Below, piece by piece: positions 19,840 through 30,676 of a stretch of DNA of 64,000 nt; position 1 is the first letter of the stretch, and each line of letters starts with the position of its first letter. The notes beneath the pieces were generated by a model. The model made no database searches, was not told the origin of the DNA, and saw only the letters and a list, made by a program, of their open reading frames with translations. The position numbers and the translations under genes are program-made. Origin of the DNA: Ignavibacteriales bacterium (GTDB lineage: Bacteria > Bacteroidota > Ignavibacteria > Ignavibacteriales > Ignavibacteriaceae); NCBI GenBank assembly GCA_016714125.1, contig JADJNX010000003.1:62001-126000 (forward strand), given 5' to 3'.

Positions 19840-21828
19840 AAACAATAAAGTTAAGGGACCTTACACCTCCCAAGGGATACATAAAAAACTATGACGAATC
19901 CAAATTCGCCATTGATTATGTAAATTCACTCAATCCGGCTCAATATGCAGCTGCCAGAGCTGAAGAAGGAAGTTATCTTATTATCGCAGGTGCGGGTTCC
20001 GGAAAGACCCGCACTCTGGTATATCGGGTTGCAAGATTAATCGAGATCGGTTACGACCCCTCCTCTATTCTGCTTCTTACTTTTACCCGAAAAGCTGCAA
20101 ATGAGATGATGCACCGCGCTGAGTTACTCCTCGATAAACGATGTTCAAAGATTCAAGGTGGCACTTTTCACTCTTTTGCAAATATGATTCTTAGAAGATA
20201 TGCCATACCTGCCGGACTTGAACCCAACTTTACAATTCTTGATCAGGGTGACTCAGAGGATGTGGTAAACCTTATCCGTGCCGACCTGCCCGCCGTTGAC
20301 GAAAAAGTAAGGTTTCCAAATAAACAAACACTTTTTAAGATATTCAGTCTGAGTGTAAACACGGGCAGACACATCGATGAAATTGTGGATGAAGAGTTCC
20401 CTCATTTTATGAGGCATATTGAAAGAATCAACGAATTACACATTCTTTACACCCAGTATAAAAAGAAAAATAATCTTCTCGATTTTGATGATTTGTTGAT
20501 CTATTTGCGCGATTTCTTTTTTGCAAGAACCCCCTCTGCCATAAGATTGCTTGATTCCATCAATTTTATAATGGTTGATGAATATCAGGACACCAATCAC
20601 CTTCAGGCAGAACTTGTTGAATCCCTTACACAAACGAATAAAAATATTATGGTTGTTGGAGACGATCTGCAATCAATTTATTCGTTTAGAGGGGCTAACT
20701 TCAAAAATATTATGCAGTTCCCTGAACTGTTTCCCCGATACAACCCTGATAAAACTTGAGGAAAACTACAGAAGTACTCCTCAGATATTAAACTTTGCCA
20801 ACAAGGTACAGGAAGCTGCTGTTTGGAAATATGATAAATCATTATTCTCATACAGGCCGGATGGAGAACTACCCTATATAATTGCCTCTGAAAATGAAAA
20901 TATGCAGAGCCGTTTCATCGTTCAAAAAGTGTTGGAACTTCGTGAAGAGGGAGTAAAACTTTCTGATATTGCGGTGTTATTCCGTTCTTCGTTTTTTTCG
21001 TTTGACCTTGAGATTGAACTCACCAAAGCAAATATTCCATTCGTTAAAATAGGTGGAATCAAATTTGTGGAAGCAGCGCATATAAAAGATATCCTTGCGT
21101 TTATGCGGGTACTGCTTAATCCACTTGATCTTGTAAGCTGGTATCGGATTTTGATGATGCATCCGGGAATTGGTCCCAAAACTGCAAGAAAAATAATGGC
21201 GGAGATTTCTGAGGGGAAAGTAAGCATTACAAAATCAGTGGAATCATCGGCAGAATCGGTTTTTGCTTCTAAATGCCTCAAACTCCTTGAAGTCATGAGG
21301 AAACTGTATGTAAAAAACGATTCCCCTACCGACAAAACACAATCGATTGTTGACTATTATTATCCACTCTTTAAAGATATGTATGATGATTTTAACAAGC
21401 GATCAAAAGATATAGATACACTGCTCAACATCACTGAGAAGTATGATCATCTTGAGGATTTTATTTCCGATATGGCAATTGAGCCTCCTATTGATTCAAT
21501 CTCCGATCTTGACAGTCCCGACAAAGAGGATGAAAAGCTTACTATAAGCACCATCCACTCCGCCAAGGGACTTGAATGGCACTCCGTGGTTATCATGCAT
21601 GCAATCGATGGCTTCTTTCCTTCAATCCGTTCAATCGAAACTGCTGAAGGACTTGAAGAAGAACGAAGACTGATGTATGTGGCTTCAACCCGGGCCAAAC
21701 AAAACTTGTATATCACCTATCCGATGAAAATATTTGATCGTGAAATGGGGATGACATTTTCAAAACCAACCCGGTTTCTGAATAACATAACTCCCGATCT
21801 TGCAGAGGGTTACCTCCTCGAAGATTAA
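19824..21828 (+). CDS. UvrD/PcrA-type superfamily I DNA helicase (one frameshift)
   Basis: The 3'-5' helicase motifs appear in order: Walker A IAGAGSGKTRTL near residue 58, Ia LLTFTRKAANEM, II DEYQDTN near 254, III GDDLQSIYSFRGANF, IV ENYRSTPQIL, V STIHSAKGLEWH near 578, and VI EEERRLMYVASTRAKQ near 610. Length is about 668 residues, close to PcrA. A run of four C at 20733-20736 needs to be three to read FPELFPDTTLIKLEENYRS; otherwise the frame stops at 20759. The start is TTG 19824, overlapping the preceding gene; there is no ATG nearby. The 1A-2A core is complete. Repair or replication restart is the usual role; the exact paralogue (UvrD, PcrA or Rep) is not fixed. Confidence 0.85.
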
Positions 21829-21923
21829 CAAAAATTATTCTTTTAACTATTTGAAACCCTTTTCAATAATTTTGTGTATAAATCTGTAAACAATATCAAT
21901 CCCCTCTAATCACAGGAAAAAAC

Positions 21924-23399
21924 ATGTTAAAATTGTCTATCTTCATTTTAATCGGCATGGTGTCAACCATTTTCAGTCAAAATGATCTTAATGTTAAAAT
22001 TGAAAAATTTGAGAAAGTTTACACTAACCCTGCCAATTCAAGTGAGAAATTTCTTGAATTCTCACTTGAGTATCCAATATTTTCAGGTGAAGGTTCTGCT
22101 TCTGCAACGGCAAATTTTCTTAACCGGGAAGTCGCAGCAGTATTATTTGATGGAGAGGGTTCCGCCGAGGCATTTTTTAACAAATACGTGCAAGATCACA
22201 AAGATGTTTATGAAGGTGGCGAAGGGATGGGAATGGGATGGAGTTTGGAAAGTAAACTTCATTTTAACAAACTGACAGATGAAATCGGTACATTCACAAA
22301 TTCGGGCTACGGTTATAGTGGCGGTGCACACGGAGGATCATGGATCTATTTTTTTAACTATGATCTGAGGAATAACAAATTACTTTCTCTTGCTGATGTA
22401 ATGAACTCAAATTTTCTGCCGCAGCTGACTGTAGAAGGAGAGAAAGTTTTCAGAAAAGAGAAAAACCTTCAACCAAATCAAAGCCTGGAAGGTGACTTTT
22501 GGTTTGAGAACAACAAATTTCACTTAAACGAAAATTTTCTATTTACCAGATCAGGAATTACTTTCTATTACAATGAGTATGAAATATCATGTTATGCATG
22601 TGGAACTACTGAAATTAGAATTCCTTACACAAACATAAAATCTCTCATCAACCAAAATGGCCTCTTAAAATCTTTTCCTTCTGTTGATGATGCACCAAAA
22701 GTTTTCCATGAACAAAATGAGATTCATGAAATTTATAACAGCAAAACATATAAGAGAGATTCTGCTTATGTAATTGATATCACATGGCCCGTATTTGACG
22801 AAAGCAAAGGAAATACTGAATTTGCCGTTAAGTTAAATCAGCTCGTCACAAACTTGTTACCTTTTTCAGGTGCAAATGTTAAACAGACTGTAAACGATAT
22901 GATCGCTACTTATAAATCGATGGAGCAGGCAGACGATTTTGGGATGTATTGGACTTTCACAAGTGATATCTCTGCATATTTTCCAACCACAAATATCGTA
23001 AGCATTATGAAATTTGAGTGGGAATACGCAGGTGGAGCCCATGGAAATGGTGTTACACTATATTTCAATATAGATGAAGCAACACAAAAAGTTCTAACAT
23101 TGGATGATTTACTCATTCCGGGTGGAAGAGAAAAATTGAATTTGATTGCAGAAACAATATTCCGTGATGATTATGAAATTGCTGAGAATGTGTCGCTTGA
23201 GGATGCAGGTTATTCCTTCAAAGACAACAAATTTGCAGTAAATGAAAACTTTTTAATCGATAACGGTGCGTTGCAATTCACATTTAATTCTTATGAAATT
23301 GCACCTTATGCGGCAGGGGCTCCTGAAGTCAGAATAAAATTTTCTGAAATAAAAGATCTTATCCGAAAAGATGGACCGTTAAAATATTGGTTTGAATAA
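21924..23399 (+). CDS. Exported protein with two DUF3298/RsiV-like repeats
   Basis: The signal peptide is MLKLSIFILIGMVSTIFSQ. The mature protein (491 residues in total) is an internal duplication. Each half, about residues 25-245 and 255-491, contains a GGAHG motif (YSGGAHGGSWIYFFNYDL, then YAGGAHGNGVTLYFNID), a 'LLSLADV/VLTLDDLL' segment, and a closing EYEISCYACGTTEIRIPY or SYEIAPYAAGAPEVRIKF. This matches the DUF4163/DUF3298 fold found in RsiV and other periplasmic binding proteins. RsiV binds lysozyme; the function here is unknown. The gene stands alone and ends at a shared convergent hairpin. Confidence 0.8.
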   Translation: MLKLSIFILIGMVSTIFSQNDLNVKIEKFEKVYTNPANSSEKFLEFSLEYPIFSGEGSASATANFLNREVAAVLFDGEGSAEAFFNKYVQDHKDVYEGGEGMGMGWSLESKLHFNKLTDEIGTFTNSGYGYSGGAHGGSWIYFFNYDLRNNKLLSLADVMNSNFLPQLTVEGEKVFRKEKNLQPNQSLEGDFWFENNKFHLNENFLFTRSGITFYYNEYEISCYACGTTEIRIPYTNIKSLINQNGLLKSFPSVDDAPKVFHEQNEIHEIYNSKTYKRDSAYVIDITWPVFDESKGNTEFAVKLNQLVTNLLPFSGANVKQTVNDMIATYKSMEQADDFGMYWTFTSDISAYFPTTNIVSIMKFEWEYAGGAHGNGVTLYFNIDEATQKVLTLDDLLIPGGREKLNLIAETIFRDDYEIAENVSLEDAGYSFKDNKFAVNENFLIDNGALQFTFNSYEIAPYAAGAPEVRIKFSEIKDLIRKDGPLKYWFE

Positions 23400-23411
23400 T
23401 TAAATTAAATC

Positions 23412-23447
23412 GGGAGTGAAAAAATAACTTCTGCTTTTTTCACTCCC
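23412..23447. terminator. Bidirectional terminator hairpin
   Basis: A perfect 13-base inverted repeat (GGGAGTGAAAAAA and its complement) with a 10-base loop separates the convergent DUF3298 gene and the ABC ATPase gene. The A/T ends of the stem suit termination on both strands. Confidence 0.75.
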
Positions 23448-23469
23448 TGATCTTTTAAATGTGAGGATT

Positions 23470-24582
23470 TTAATCGATTAAGAGATTCTTCTCTGACTTG
23501 GCATCAAAAAGGTGTACTTTTGCCGTATCAAACTCAAGATGAACCTTATCACCTGTTTTATACCTGATTCCTGTGTTTACTCTGGCAACACATTTTGTCC
23601 CTTCAAGGTTAAAGTGGAGGTATTCTTCATTTCCCATAAATTCAACCATGTCCAAAACCACCTCTACTACATTTACTCCCTCTTTAACGATAACCGAATG
23701 TGGTCTAAAATGTTCAGGTCTGATTCCGATGATAACCGAACCTTCAACTGTCCCAAGTTTTTTTTCATAGTCGTGACGGCTGAACTCAACTTTTAGTGAC
23801 TTGTTGTTACTGTTGAAAATATAAGAATTTAATTCTTTAGCCAGAATGCCTGAGATAAAATTCATTGAGGGACTTCCAATAAATCCAGCAACAAATTTAT
23901 TTGCGGGGCGTTCGTAAAGATTCATCGGTTCGTCAAACTGTTGGATATATCCCTTGTCGAGAACACAAATTCTGTCACCCATCGTCATGGCTTCAACCTG
24001 ATCGTGTGTAACATAAATCATCGTGGCTCCAAGGTGTTTGTGGAGACGGGAAATCTCCGCTCTCATTTGCACTCTAAGTTTTGCATCAAGATTACTCAGG
24101 GGTTCATCAAAAAGAAAAACTTTTGGCTTCCTTACAATGGCTCTGCCTACTGCTACTCTCTGTCTTTGACCACCCGAAAGAGCTTTAGGTTTTCTATCCA
24201 AATAATCTTCCAACTCAAGAATTTTTGCAGCTTCCAAAACCCGTTCATTGATTTCATCAGTTGGCATTTTTCGTAGTTTAAGTCCAAACGACATGTTCTC
24301 TTTCACTGACATGTGTGGATATAGCGCATAATTCTGAAAAACCATTGCGATATCCCTGTCTTTTGGAGGCAGATTGTTTACAACCTTATTGTCAATCATC
24401 AATTCACCACCGGTAATATCTTCCAATCCGGCAATCATCCTCAAAGTTGTGGTCTTTCCACAACCTGATGGTCCCACTAAAACGACAAATTCTTTGTCTT
24501 TTATATCCAATGAAATCGAATGAACCACTTTATTACCACCTTCGTAGCTCTTCGAAATGTTACGCAATTTTACTTCAGCCAT
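23470..24582 (-). CDS. Sugar ABC transporter ATP-binding protein, MsmX/UgpC/MalK type
   Basis: This intact 370-residue ATPase energises carbohydrate import. It has Walker A GPSGCGKTT (about 36-44), Q-loop VFQNYALYPHM, signature LSGGQRQR, Walker B VFLFDEPLSNLD, and H-loop YVTHDQ. From about residue 240 an OB/TOBE regulatory domain (IIGIRPEHF) follows, as in MalK. No permease or binding-protein gene adjoins it, which fits the multitask MsmX-like ATPases that serve several importers. The ATG 24582 is picked because GAGG lies 7 bases upstream; the frame is open to 24636. A perfect LacI-type palindrome lies 16 bases upstream of the start, so repression by a sugar-responsive regulator is likely. 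Confidence 0.88.
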   Translation of the reverse strand: MAEVKLRNISKSYEGGNKVVHSISLDIKDKEFVVLVGPSGCGKTTTLRMIAGLEDITGGELMIDNKVVNNLPPKDRDIAMVFQNYALYPHMSVKENMSFGLKLRKMPTDEINERVLEAAKILELEDYLDRKPKALSGGQRQRVAVGRAIVRKPKVFLFDEPLSNLDAKLRVQMRAEISRLHKHLGATMIYVTHDQVEAMTMGDRICVLDKGYIQQFDEPMNLYERPANKFVAGFIGSPSMNFISGILAKELNSYIFNSNNKSLKVEFSRHDYEKKLGTVEGSVIIGIRPEHFRPHSVIVKEGVNVVEVVLDMVEFMGNEEYLHFNLEGTKCVARVNTGIRYKTGDKVHLEFDTAKVHLFDAKSEKNLLID

Positions 24583-24597
24583 TATATCCTCATCGTT

Positions 24598-24615
24598 AAT
24601 GTAAACGTTTACATT
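24598..24615. promoter_or_regulatory. LacI-family operator-like palindrome
   Basis: AATGTAAACGTTTACATT is a perfect 18-base palindrome with the central CG typical of LacI/CcpA-type operators. It is 16 bases upstream of the ABC ATPase start and also in the leader region of the divergent pcm gene, 119 bases from that start. I did not see another copy in the window. Confidence 0.7.
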
Positions 24616-24733
24616 GATAGACGAAAAATAAAACATATTGAGGAGAAAATAAATATTAAATCACCGTTTATCTCATTTTTTAACTCAAATTCAGTAATCT
24701 TTTTTATTTTTACTCACCACTTTTCAGAATTCT

Positions 24734-25504
24734 ATGGCGAGATTCAAAAACAAGTACATTTTTTTATTAATAATTGCGGCAATTGTCGTTGCACTCTACT
24801 TCCTGGGAGTTTATGGCAATGGCAAAGAAGCATTTATTCCTGACATTGAAAACAAGGATACTTCCTACATGAACGATGTTAATTCCGGCAGACGCGATTC
24901 CATGGTACAGGAACAACTTGTCGCTCGGGGCATCAAAAATGAAGTTGTGCTTAAGTCGATGCGAAGTGTAAAACGACACCTTTTTGTCCCTGAACGCTAC
25001 AGGCAATATGCCTACGATGATGGGGCCTTGCCCATTGGTCTCGACCAGACCATCTCCCAACCCTATATTGTTGCATATATGACCGAAGCCGTTAATCCAA
25101 CAAAAGGAATGAAAGTTCTCGAAATTGGAACGGGATCGGGATATCAGGCGGCAGTGCTTGCAGAGATTGTTAAGGAGGTATATACAATTGAATATTTTGA
25201 CGATCTGGCGAACAACGCAAAAGAATTACTCGATTCACTTGGCTATAAAAACATCAAAGTAAAAGCGGGTGATGGATTTTTTGGATGGGAAGAATTTGCC
25301 CCTTACGATGCAATTATTGTAACTGCAGCTCCCGAAGATGTCCCAAAACCGTTAATTGACCAGCTTATAGAGGGTGGAAGAATGATTATTCCTCTTGGGC
25401 AGGCAGGAACTATTCAGTCACTTGTAATCCTTCAGAAAAAAGATGGTAAGGTCGAAAAACAAACTGCTATGCAGGTAAAATTTGTTCCTTTCCTGAGAAA
25501 ATAG
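24734..25504 (+). CDS. pcm: Protein-L-isoaspartate O-methyltransferase with membrane anchor
   Basis: The protein repairs isoaspartyl residues using SAM. Residues 60-256 form the PCMT domain with PIGLDQTISQPYIVAYM near 100, the SAM motif LEIGTGSGYQAAVLAE near 137, YDAIIVTAAPEDVP and the closing GGRMIIPLG. Before it is a hydrophobic segment, YIFLLIIAAIVVALYFLGVYG (residues 8-28), which should anchor it or act as an uncleaved signal. That is an uncommon feature, since most bacterial Pcm are soluble cytosolic enzymes. Active-site residues appear complete. The gene is divergent from the ABC ATPase, and its stop is 8 bases from the end of the convergent MetX-like gene. Confidence 0.9.
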   Translation: MARFKNKYIFLLIIAAIVVALYFLGVYGNGKEAFIPDIENKDTSYMNDVNSGRRDSMVQEQLVARGIKNEVVLKSMRSVKRHLFVPERYRQYAYDDGALPIGLDQTISQPYIVAYMTEAVNPTKGMKVLEIGTGSGYQAAVLAEIVKEVYTIEYFDDLANNAKELLDSLGYKNIKVKAGDGFFGWEEFAPYDAIIVTAAPEDVPKPLIDQLIEGGRMIIPLGQAGTIQSLVILQKKDGKVEKQTAMQVKFVPFLRK

Positions 25505-25512
25505 ACTCTCCC

Positions 25513-26513
25513 CTATCTCGCAAGAAATCCGGCTATTGCATTAGAAACCAGTTTTAGATCACAACCGGGACCAAGATGTCCACAATCATTTTGAATTACC
25601 ATCAAATCAGTTTTTAACAATCTTGCAAATTTAATCGACTGATACGGCAAGATTAGCTGGTCAGAAGCCGAAACTATAATAAACACCTCCCCCTTAACCT
25701 TTTTCGCTGTTTCTTCAAGAGTTCCCCCAAAATCTTTTGTGATATCGTGAGTAATCATTGCTTTCATTTGTGCTATTCTATTCGCTGCAGGAAACCTTTC
25801 TGCCGTTACTCCTCTGAATTTATCGAGTAATTGTTTGTATTCACCGGGTTCATAAAGCGTATCAACTTGAAGTGATGTTCTTGCAAGAAGATAAAAATTA
25901 AGATCAAAAATCCTGTTGGCTACTGAATCGGGAACCCCGTATTTTTCAATCGTTTGAAGGATTTGAAGTGACACTTCAAAATTTAGTTGATTTACACTGC
26001 TTTGAATTGGAGTGCCAACATAAGGAATAAATTTACTGGCAAATTCAGGATAACTGACCATCCACTGATACACCTGCATTCCCCCCATCGAACCACCAAT
26101 AATTGCATGGATTGAATTCAGTCCAAGATGTTTGGTGAAAAGAAGATACTGGCTGTTTACCATGTCGGATATGGTAATTTCGGAAAGGGTAGATTCCCTG
26201 TGTAGTTTGTTGGAGAGGTGGAAATTCCATTACCCAGAGCATCAACCAGGATCGCAAAATAGATCGTGGTATCAATTAGCTTCCCTCTACCGAGACTCCA
26301 AATCATATCCTCTGATGATCCTGCATACCAGCTTAAAAATGCAACGACATTTGATTTGTCATCGTTCATTTTGCCAAAAGTCCGGTAACCTATCTTTGTA
26401 TCAGTCAGTGTAGTCTCCGATTTGAGTTTGAGATCACCAAGCTCAAAAAACATCTGCTGGGCATTAAGTACAGAGGTTAAAATTATAATCGAGAAGAGTA
26501 ATTTAATTTTCAT
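25513..26513 (-). CDS. Secreted alpha/beta hydrolase of the MetX-like family (frameshifted)
   Basis: The start at 26513 gives a signal peptide (MKIKLLFSIIILTSVLNAQ). The alpha/beta-hydrolase core has the nucleophile elbow GGSMGGMQ near residue 137, an acid in VSASDQLILPY near 272 and the catalytic histidine in NDCGHLGPG near 305. Length is about 333. The GGSMGGMQ form and the surrounding sequence resemble homoserine O-acetyltransferase. However, export and the loss of several acetyltransferase motifs suggest a hydrolase acting on an unknown ester or lactone. The frame breaks near 26165-26180, between LPFPK and the second part. Assigning metX would be an over-reading. Confidence 0.7.
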
Positions 26514-26693
26514 AACGGTTCAGATTGAAGTCTATAAAATTGATAAAATGAAGTTTAAAACTACATTTTTTTTGCCAAAACTTTTTTGAGTCCAATTCCC
26601 CCCAAATAGATAAATATTTGAACTCTTTTGTCACATTTTGGTTGTAAATTTAAGATTGTAATTAGTGTTTTTTCTAAAATTAAACAGGCAATC

Positions 26694-29197
26694 ATGCGTT
26701 TTCTATTTGTCCTCCTTATTCCCGTAATTTCCATCTTTGCTCAAAGCAGTCAACCACCAATCACTGAGTTTTCTCATGTGATTACCGCTGCTCATCTTTC
26801 TTATGAAAATGGCTTCATTTTGACTGAAGACGGAACTTTAATCGCAAAAGAGAAATCAAATTCACTAATTTCATCCACGATGAAAATTCCCGGGATGAAT
26901 GGTGGGCAGTTTCTTGCAATCGGGATAAAAGCGAATGGAAACTTTGTGTCTCCCGATGATCTCGATTTTGTACTCACACTGGATGATGAGATTATCAGAC
27001 TAAATGCTTTTGAGGAGAGTGATGCGGCTGCAGCTAAAAGCGAAATACTCACACCCCTCTATTTTGCAAAACCCGGTAAGATAAATTATTCACTTCAAAT
27101 AAATGTAAACAGACAAAATATTGAGATTAAAAATATTGAAGTAATTTTTATCGATCCGGGTAAATCCAATCCGATCCTACCAATGTCGGTTGAAAATACC
27201 GAGGATACATACCCAAAACCATCTGTAGTCACCAGGACACAATGGGGATGTCCACAGGGACAATCGAGTGGATGGGGACCATCTTATACAACCGTGACAC
27301 ATTTGATTATTCACCATACTGATGATAACAATAATATTACTGACTGGCCGGCGGCGGTGAGAGCCATCTGGCAGTACCACACCTTTTCCAACGGATGGGG
27401 TGATGTTGGTTATAACTATCTTGTTGACCCAAATGGTATCATATATGAAGGTAGAGCCGGTGGTGATAATGTTGTGGGAGCCCATTTTTGCGGTACAAAC
27501 GGAGGTACCATGGGAGTTTCGATGCTTGGGGAAATTTACCAGTGTTTCCCCTTCTGCTGCACTTCAGGCTTCACTTGGTAAAATTCTTGCCTGGAAGGCT
27601 GATCAAAGAGGGATAAATCCATTGGGTTCTTCATTTCACGGATCATCAGGATTAAACATTAATAACATCAGTGGTCATCGTGCAGGTTGTGCCACAGAAT
27701 GCCCCGGACAAAGCTTTGTTGACATTGATCTTCAAAATGTACGACAGGGTGTGCTCTCACTCATTCAAAGTATAGCACCAAAAATCACTTCATTCACACC
27801 TGAAAATGGATCAAATGATGTAAAAGTCTTTAAACAGATTAAACTTACATTTAATTTGTTGATGGATACCAATTCTGTCAGAAATGCGATCTCATTTTCT
27901 CCGGCAGATACTTTTGTTGTTTCATTTCCCACAATTAGTGAGGCAGTAATTACACCTGTTGGTTTGTGGTCGTTTAACACCACTTACACTCTAAAGGTGG
28001 ATACCACGGCAAAAAACATTTATGGCACTCCACTTGACGGAGATGGAAACGGTGTCGGCGGAGATCCCTTTTACCTTACTTTCTCAACATCACAGCCCGA
28101 TAATAATCCCCCGGTAATTGTTAAATATTTCCCGAACGGGGTTGATGTTGGAACCTATGCCGAAATGATGATCGTTTTTGATGAAGAGATCACAAATTTT
28201 GAACAGAATATCACTTTGACCGATGGAATTACCCCCTCCATTCCCCTTTCAAATCTTAACTTTAAGTGGGAAGGAAATCGTGGGCTATTAACTTTTAGAT
28301 CAACTCAACTTCTTGTTGGTGGGAAAAATTATCTGCTTAAATTAAAATCCAATATTAGTGATAAGGTTGGCAACAAATTACCGCAGGATTTTGATATTCC
28401 GTTTTATGTTCCGCTCATAAATCTTGTGGAAGGTACCGTTTTTGATCGTTTTGAAGGGATTTCCACATGGGAAGATCCTTTGAGTAATGTAAATACAACG
28501 GGCGCCGACACTACAAAAACCTTATTTAGCATCACTTCCGAAAAGAAAAGGGGTGGAGTATTCTCGGGTAAACTGGAGTTTGGATTTAGTGGAAACACCG
28601 GAGGAAAGGTGTATCTCACAAAATCCACCGGACACTTACTTCCCACAGGAAGTGTAAATACCGGTGTTTGGGTGTTTGGTAATCTTAGCGGTAACAAGTT
28701 TGGTATGCTTTTCAAAAACTCAAGTGAACAACTTGTTGAGATTGGAACTATGAATTTTTACGGGTGGAAGTTTTTTAATGTCCCTTTTCAAAATTCATTA
28801 AACAATACAGAGTTTAAGGGTTTTGTGGTGGAACAAATCGAAACTGCAGAGTGGAATAGTGTAATCTATTTTGATAATTTGCAATTCAACACTTCAGTGA
28901 CGGGTCTCGATGATCAAACTCCCGGTACACCACAAGAATTTGGGCTGGTTCAAAATTATCCAAATCCTTTTAACCCTGAGACCCGGATTTCATTTACTCT
29001 CCCGTCATCAATGTTTGTTACAGGCAAAGTTTATGACATGATGGGTGGGGAGGTTGTTACACTCATTAAAAAATGAACTCCCGGGTGGAAGTCACTCGGT
29101 TATTTTTAATTCTACAAACCTGGCTTCAGGGATTTATCTTTTTAAGTTGAGTGCAGGAGTGGAGTCAAAAACCATTAAAATGATATTAACTAAATAA
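26694..29197 (+). CDS. Secreted N-acetylmuramoyl-L-alanine amidase with type IX sorting domain (two frameshifts)
   Basis: The start at 26694 gives the signal peptide MRFLFVLLIPVISIFAQ. A PGRP/amidase_2 domain follows at about residues 175-360: SVVTRTQWGCPQG, zinc ligand HLIIHHTDD, GYNYLVDPNGIIYEGR and GAHFCGTNGGTMGVSMLG. Next are two Ig-like bacterial domains of the Big_5 type (ITSFTPENGSNDV near 365 and VKYFPNGVDVGTYAEM near 475). The last 80 residues are a Por-type sorting domain (LVQNYPNPFNPETRISFTLP, ending KTIKMILTK). Breaks occur near 27525 and in the six-A run 29068-29073, which should be five. It probably remodels or digests peptidoglycan outside the cell or at the surface. About 834 residues. 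Confidence 0.82.
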
Positions 29198-29242
29198 CAG
29201 ACAAAATTTAACTATCTTAAACTCATTTTTAACCGGAATTAA

Positions 29243-30672
29243 ATGCAAAACAAAATCATATTCGGAACCGACGGCTGGCGTGGAATAATTGACCTTGAGG
29301 TCAACAATAAATCAATTGCTGAGATAGCACAGGCGCTCGCCCACCATCTGCTTTCAAGTGTGCATAATATTATTTCACCATCGGTAGTTATCGGGTATGA
29401 TGGCCGAAAGAACTCAAAACTTTATGCAACACTTTTTGCAAGGGTGCTCGCCGGAAACAGGACATTTGTTACTTTGAGTGACAGGGTAATTCCAACTCCC
29501 GTCCTCTCATTTGCAGTAAAAAATGGAAAATTTAATGCCGGAGTTATGATTACAGCGAGCCATAATCCACCTGAGTATAATGGAGTTAAATTTAAAGATT
29601 CTTATGGCGGTCCGTTTTTAAGTGAAAAAACAAAGAGGGTTGAATCTCTCATTAACTATAGCCTGATACAGACTGAGGAATCATTTAAAACAGTTAATCT
29701 TATTGATGATTATGTAGCAAGTCTGGTTGAACGAATAGATTTTAAAGGCGCAAGGAAAAAGAAACTTAAAGTTCTCATCGATTCGATGGGTGGAGCCGGT
29801 GGTCACCTGCTTCAAGATATCCTTCAAAAACAGAAAATTGAAGCCAATACCATCTTTGGTGAACCCGATGTCAATTTTAACGGAAGGAGTCCTGAGCCTG
29901 TTGATCAAAATCTTGGACCGCTAAAAGATACAATTTTGGTGGGCAATTACGCTATGGGGATCGCAACCGATGGTGATGCCGACCGTGTTGCGCTGGTTAT
30001 GGAAAATGGCGAATGGTTAAGTGCACAAGAGACAATTCTCCTTTTTGCAGATTATCTGTTAATTTCCGGAATTGTTGATGGGGATATTATAAAAACAGTC
30101 TCCGTTACTGATAAATTGTTCAGTTTACAAACTGAAACAGGAAAATTCGTGAGGTGCAGGTTGGGTTCAAGTATATCACCGAAGAGATGTTAAAAGGTGG
30201 TGTCGCGATGGGATTTGAAGAGAGTGGCGGCTTTGGGTTAACAGATCATATTCCGGAAAGAGATGGAATATTGTTTGCTTTGATAGCACTTGAAATGCTC
30301 GCCGATTCTGAATATTCAAAACTCAGCGAACTTGTAAATGAAAAAAGAAAACAGTTTGGAAGAATCCATTACAAGAGGATAGACCATGATTATTCAGAAG
30401 GTGACAGAGTTGAACTTCTCCCCCGCCTGATAGAATCTGCTCCGAAAAAAATTGGAAGTTGGGCTATTAAAGATACTTCAGTTTTCTATTCTGCCACCGG
30501 GAGTGCCAACGGATTAAAACTCCGTCTCGAGGGAGAAAACAGGTGGCTTTTAATCCGGTCATCAGAAACAGAACCGCTGCTAAGGTTTTATGCCGAAGGA
30601 GATTCTGAAGATGAACCGGATATTCTTTTGAATAAAGGTCTTAAATTATTAATGAAACAACGAAATAAATAG
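29243..30672 (+). CDS. Phosphoglucomutase/phosphomannomutase (one frameshift)
   Basis: This alpha-D-phosphohexomutase has all four family signatures. These are the catalytic serine loop VMITASHNPPEYNG near residue 100, metal site ATDGDADR near 245, sugar loop GFEESGGFG near 325, and phosphate loop IRSSETEPLLRFYAEG near 440. N-terminal FGTDGWRGII marks the domain start. A four-A run at 30142-30145 needs a fifth A to read TGKIREVQVGFKYI; otherwise the frame ends at about 30190. Length is 476 residues. It stands at the head of a plus-strand cluster with a HAD hydrolase 4 bases downstream, then GH38 and GH94 enzymes. It probably isomerises the glucose- or mannose-1-phosphate made by the phosphorylase. 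Confidence 0.88.
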
Positions 30673-30676
30673 AACT

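Noticed and set aside
25513..26513. metX (homoserine O-acetyltransferase)
   Set aside because: It has a signal peptide and no methionine-pathway neighbours. An exported hydrolase is more plausible despite the similar nucleophile elbow.
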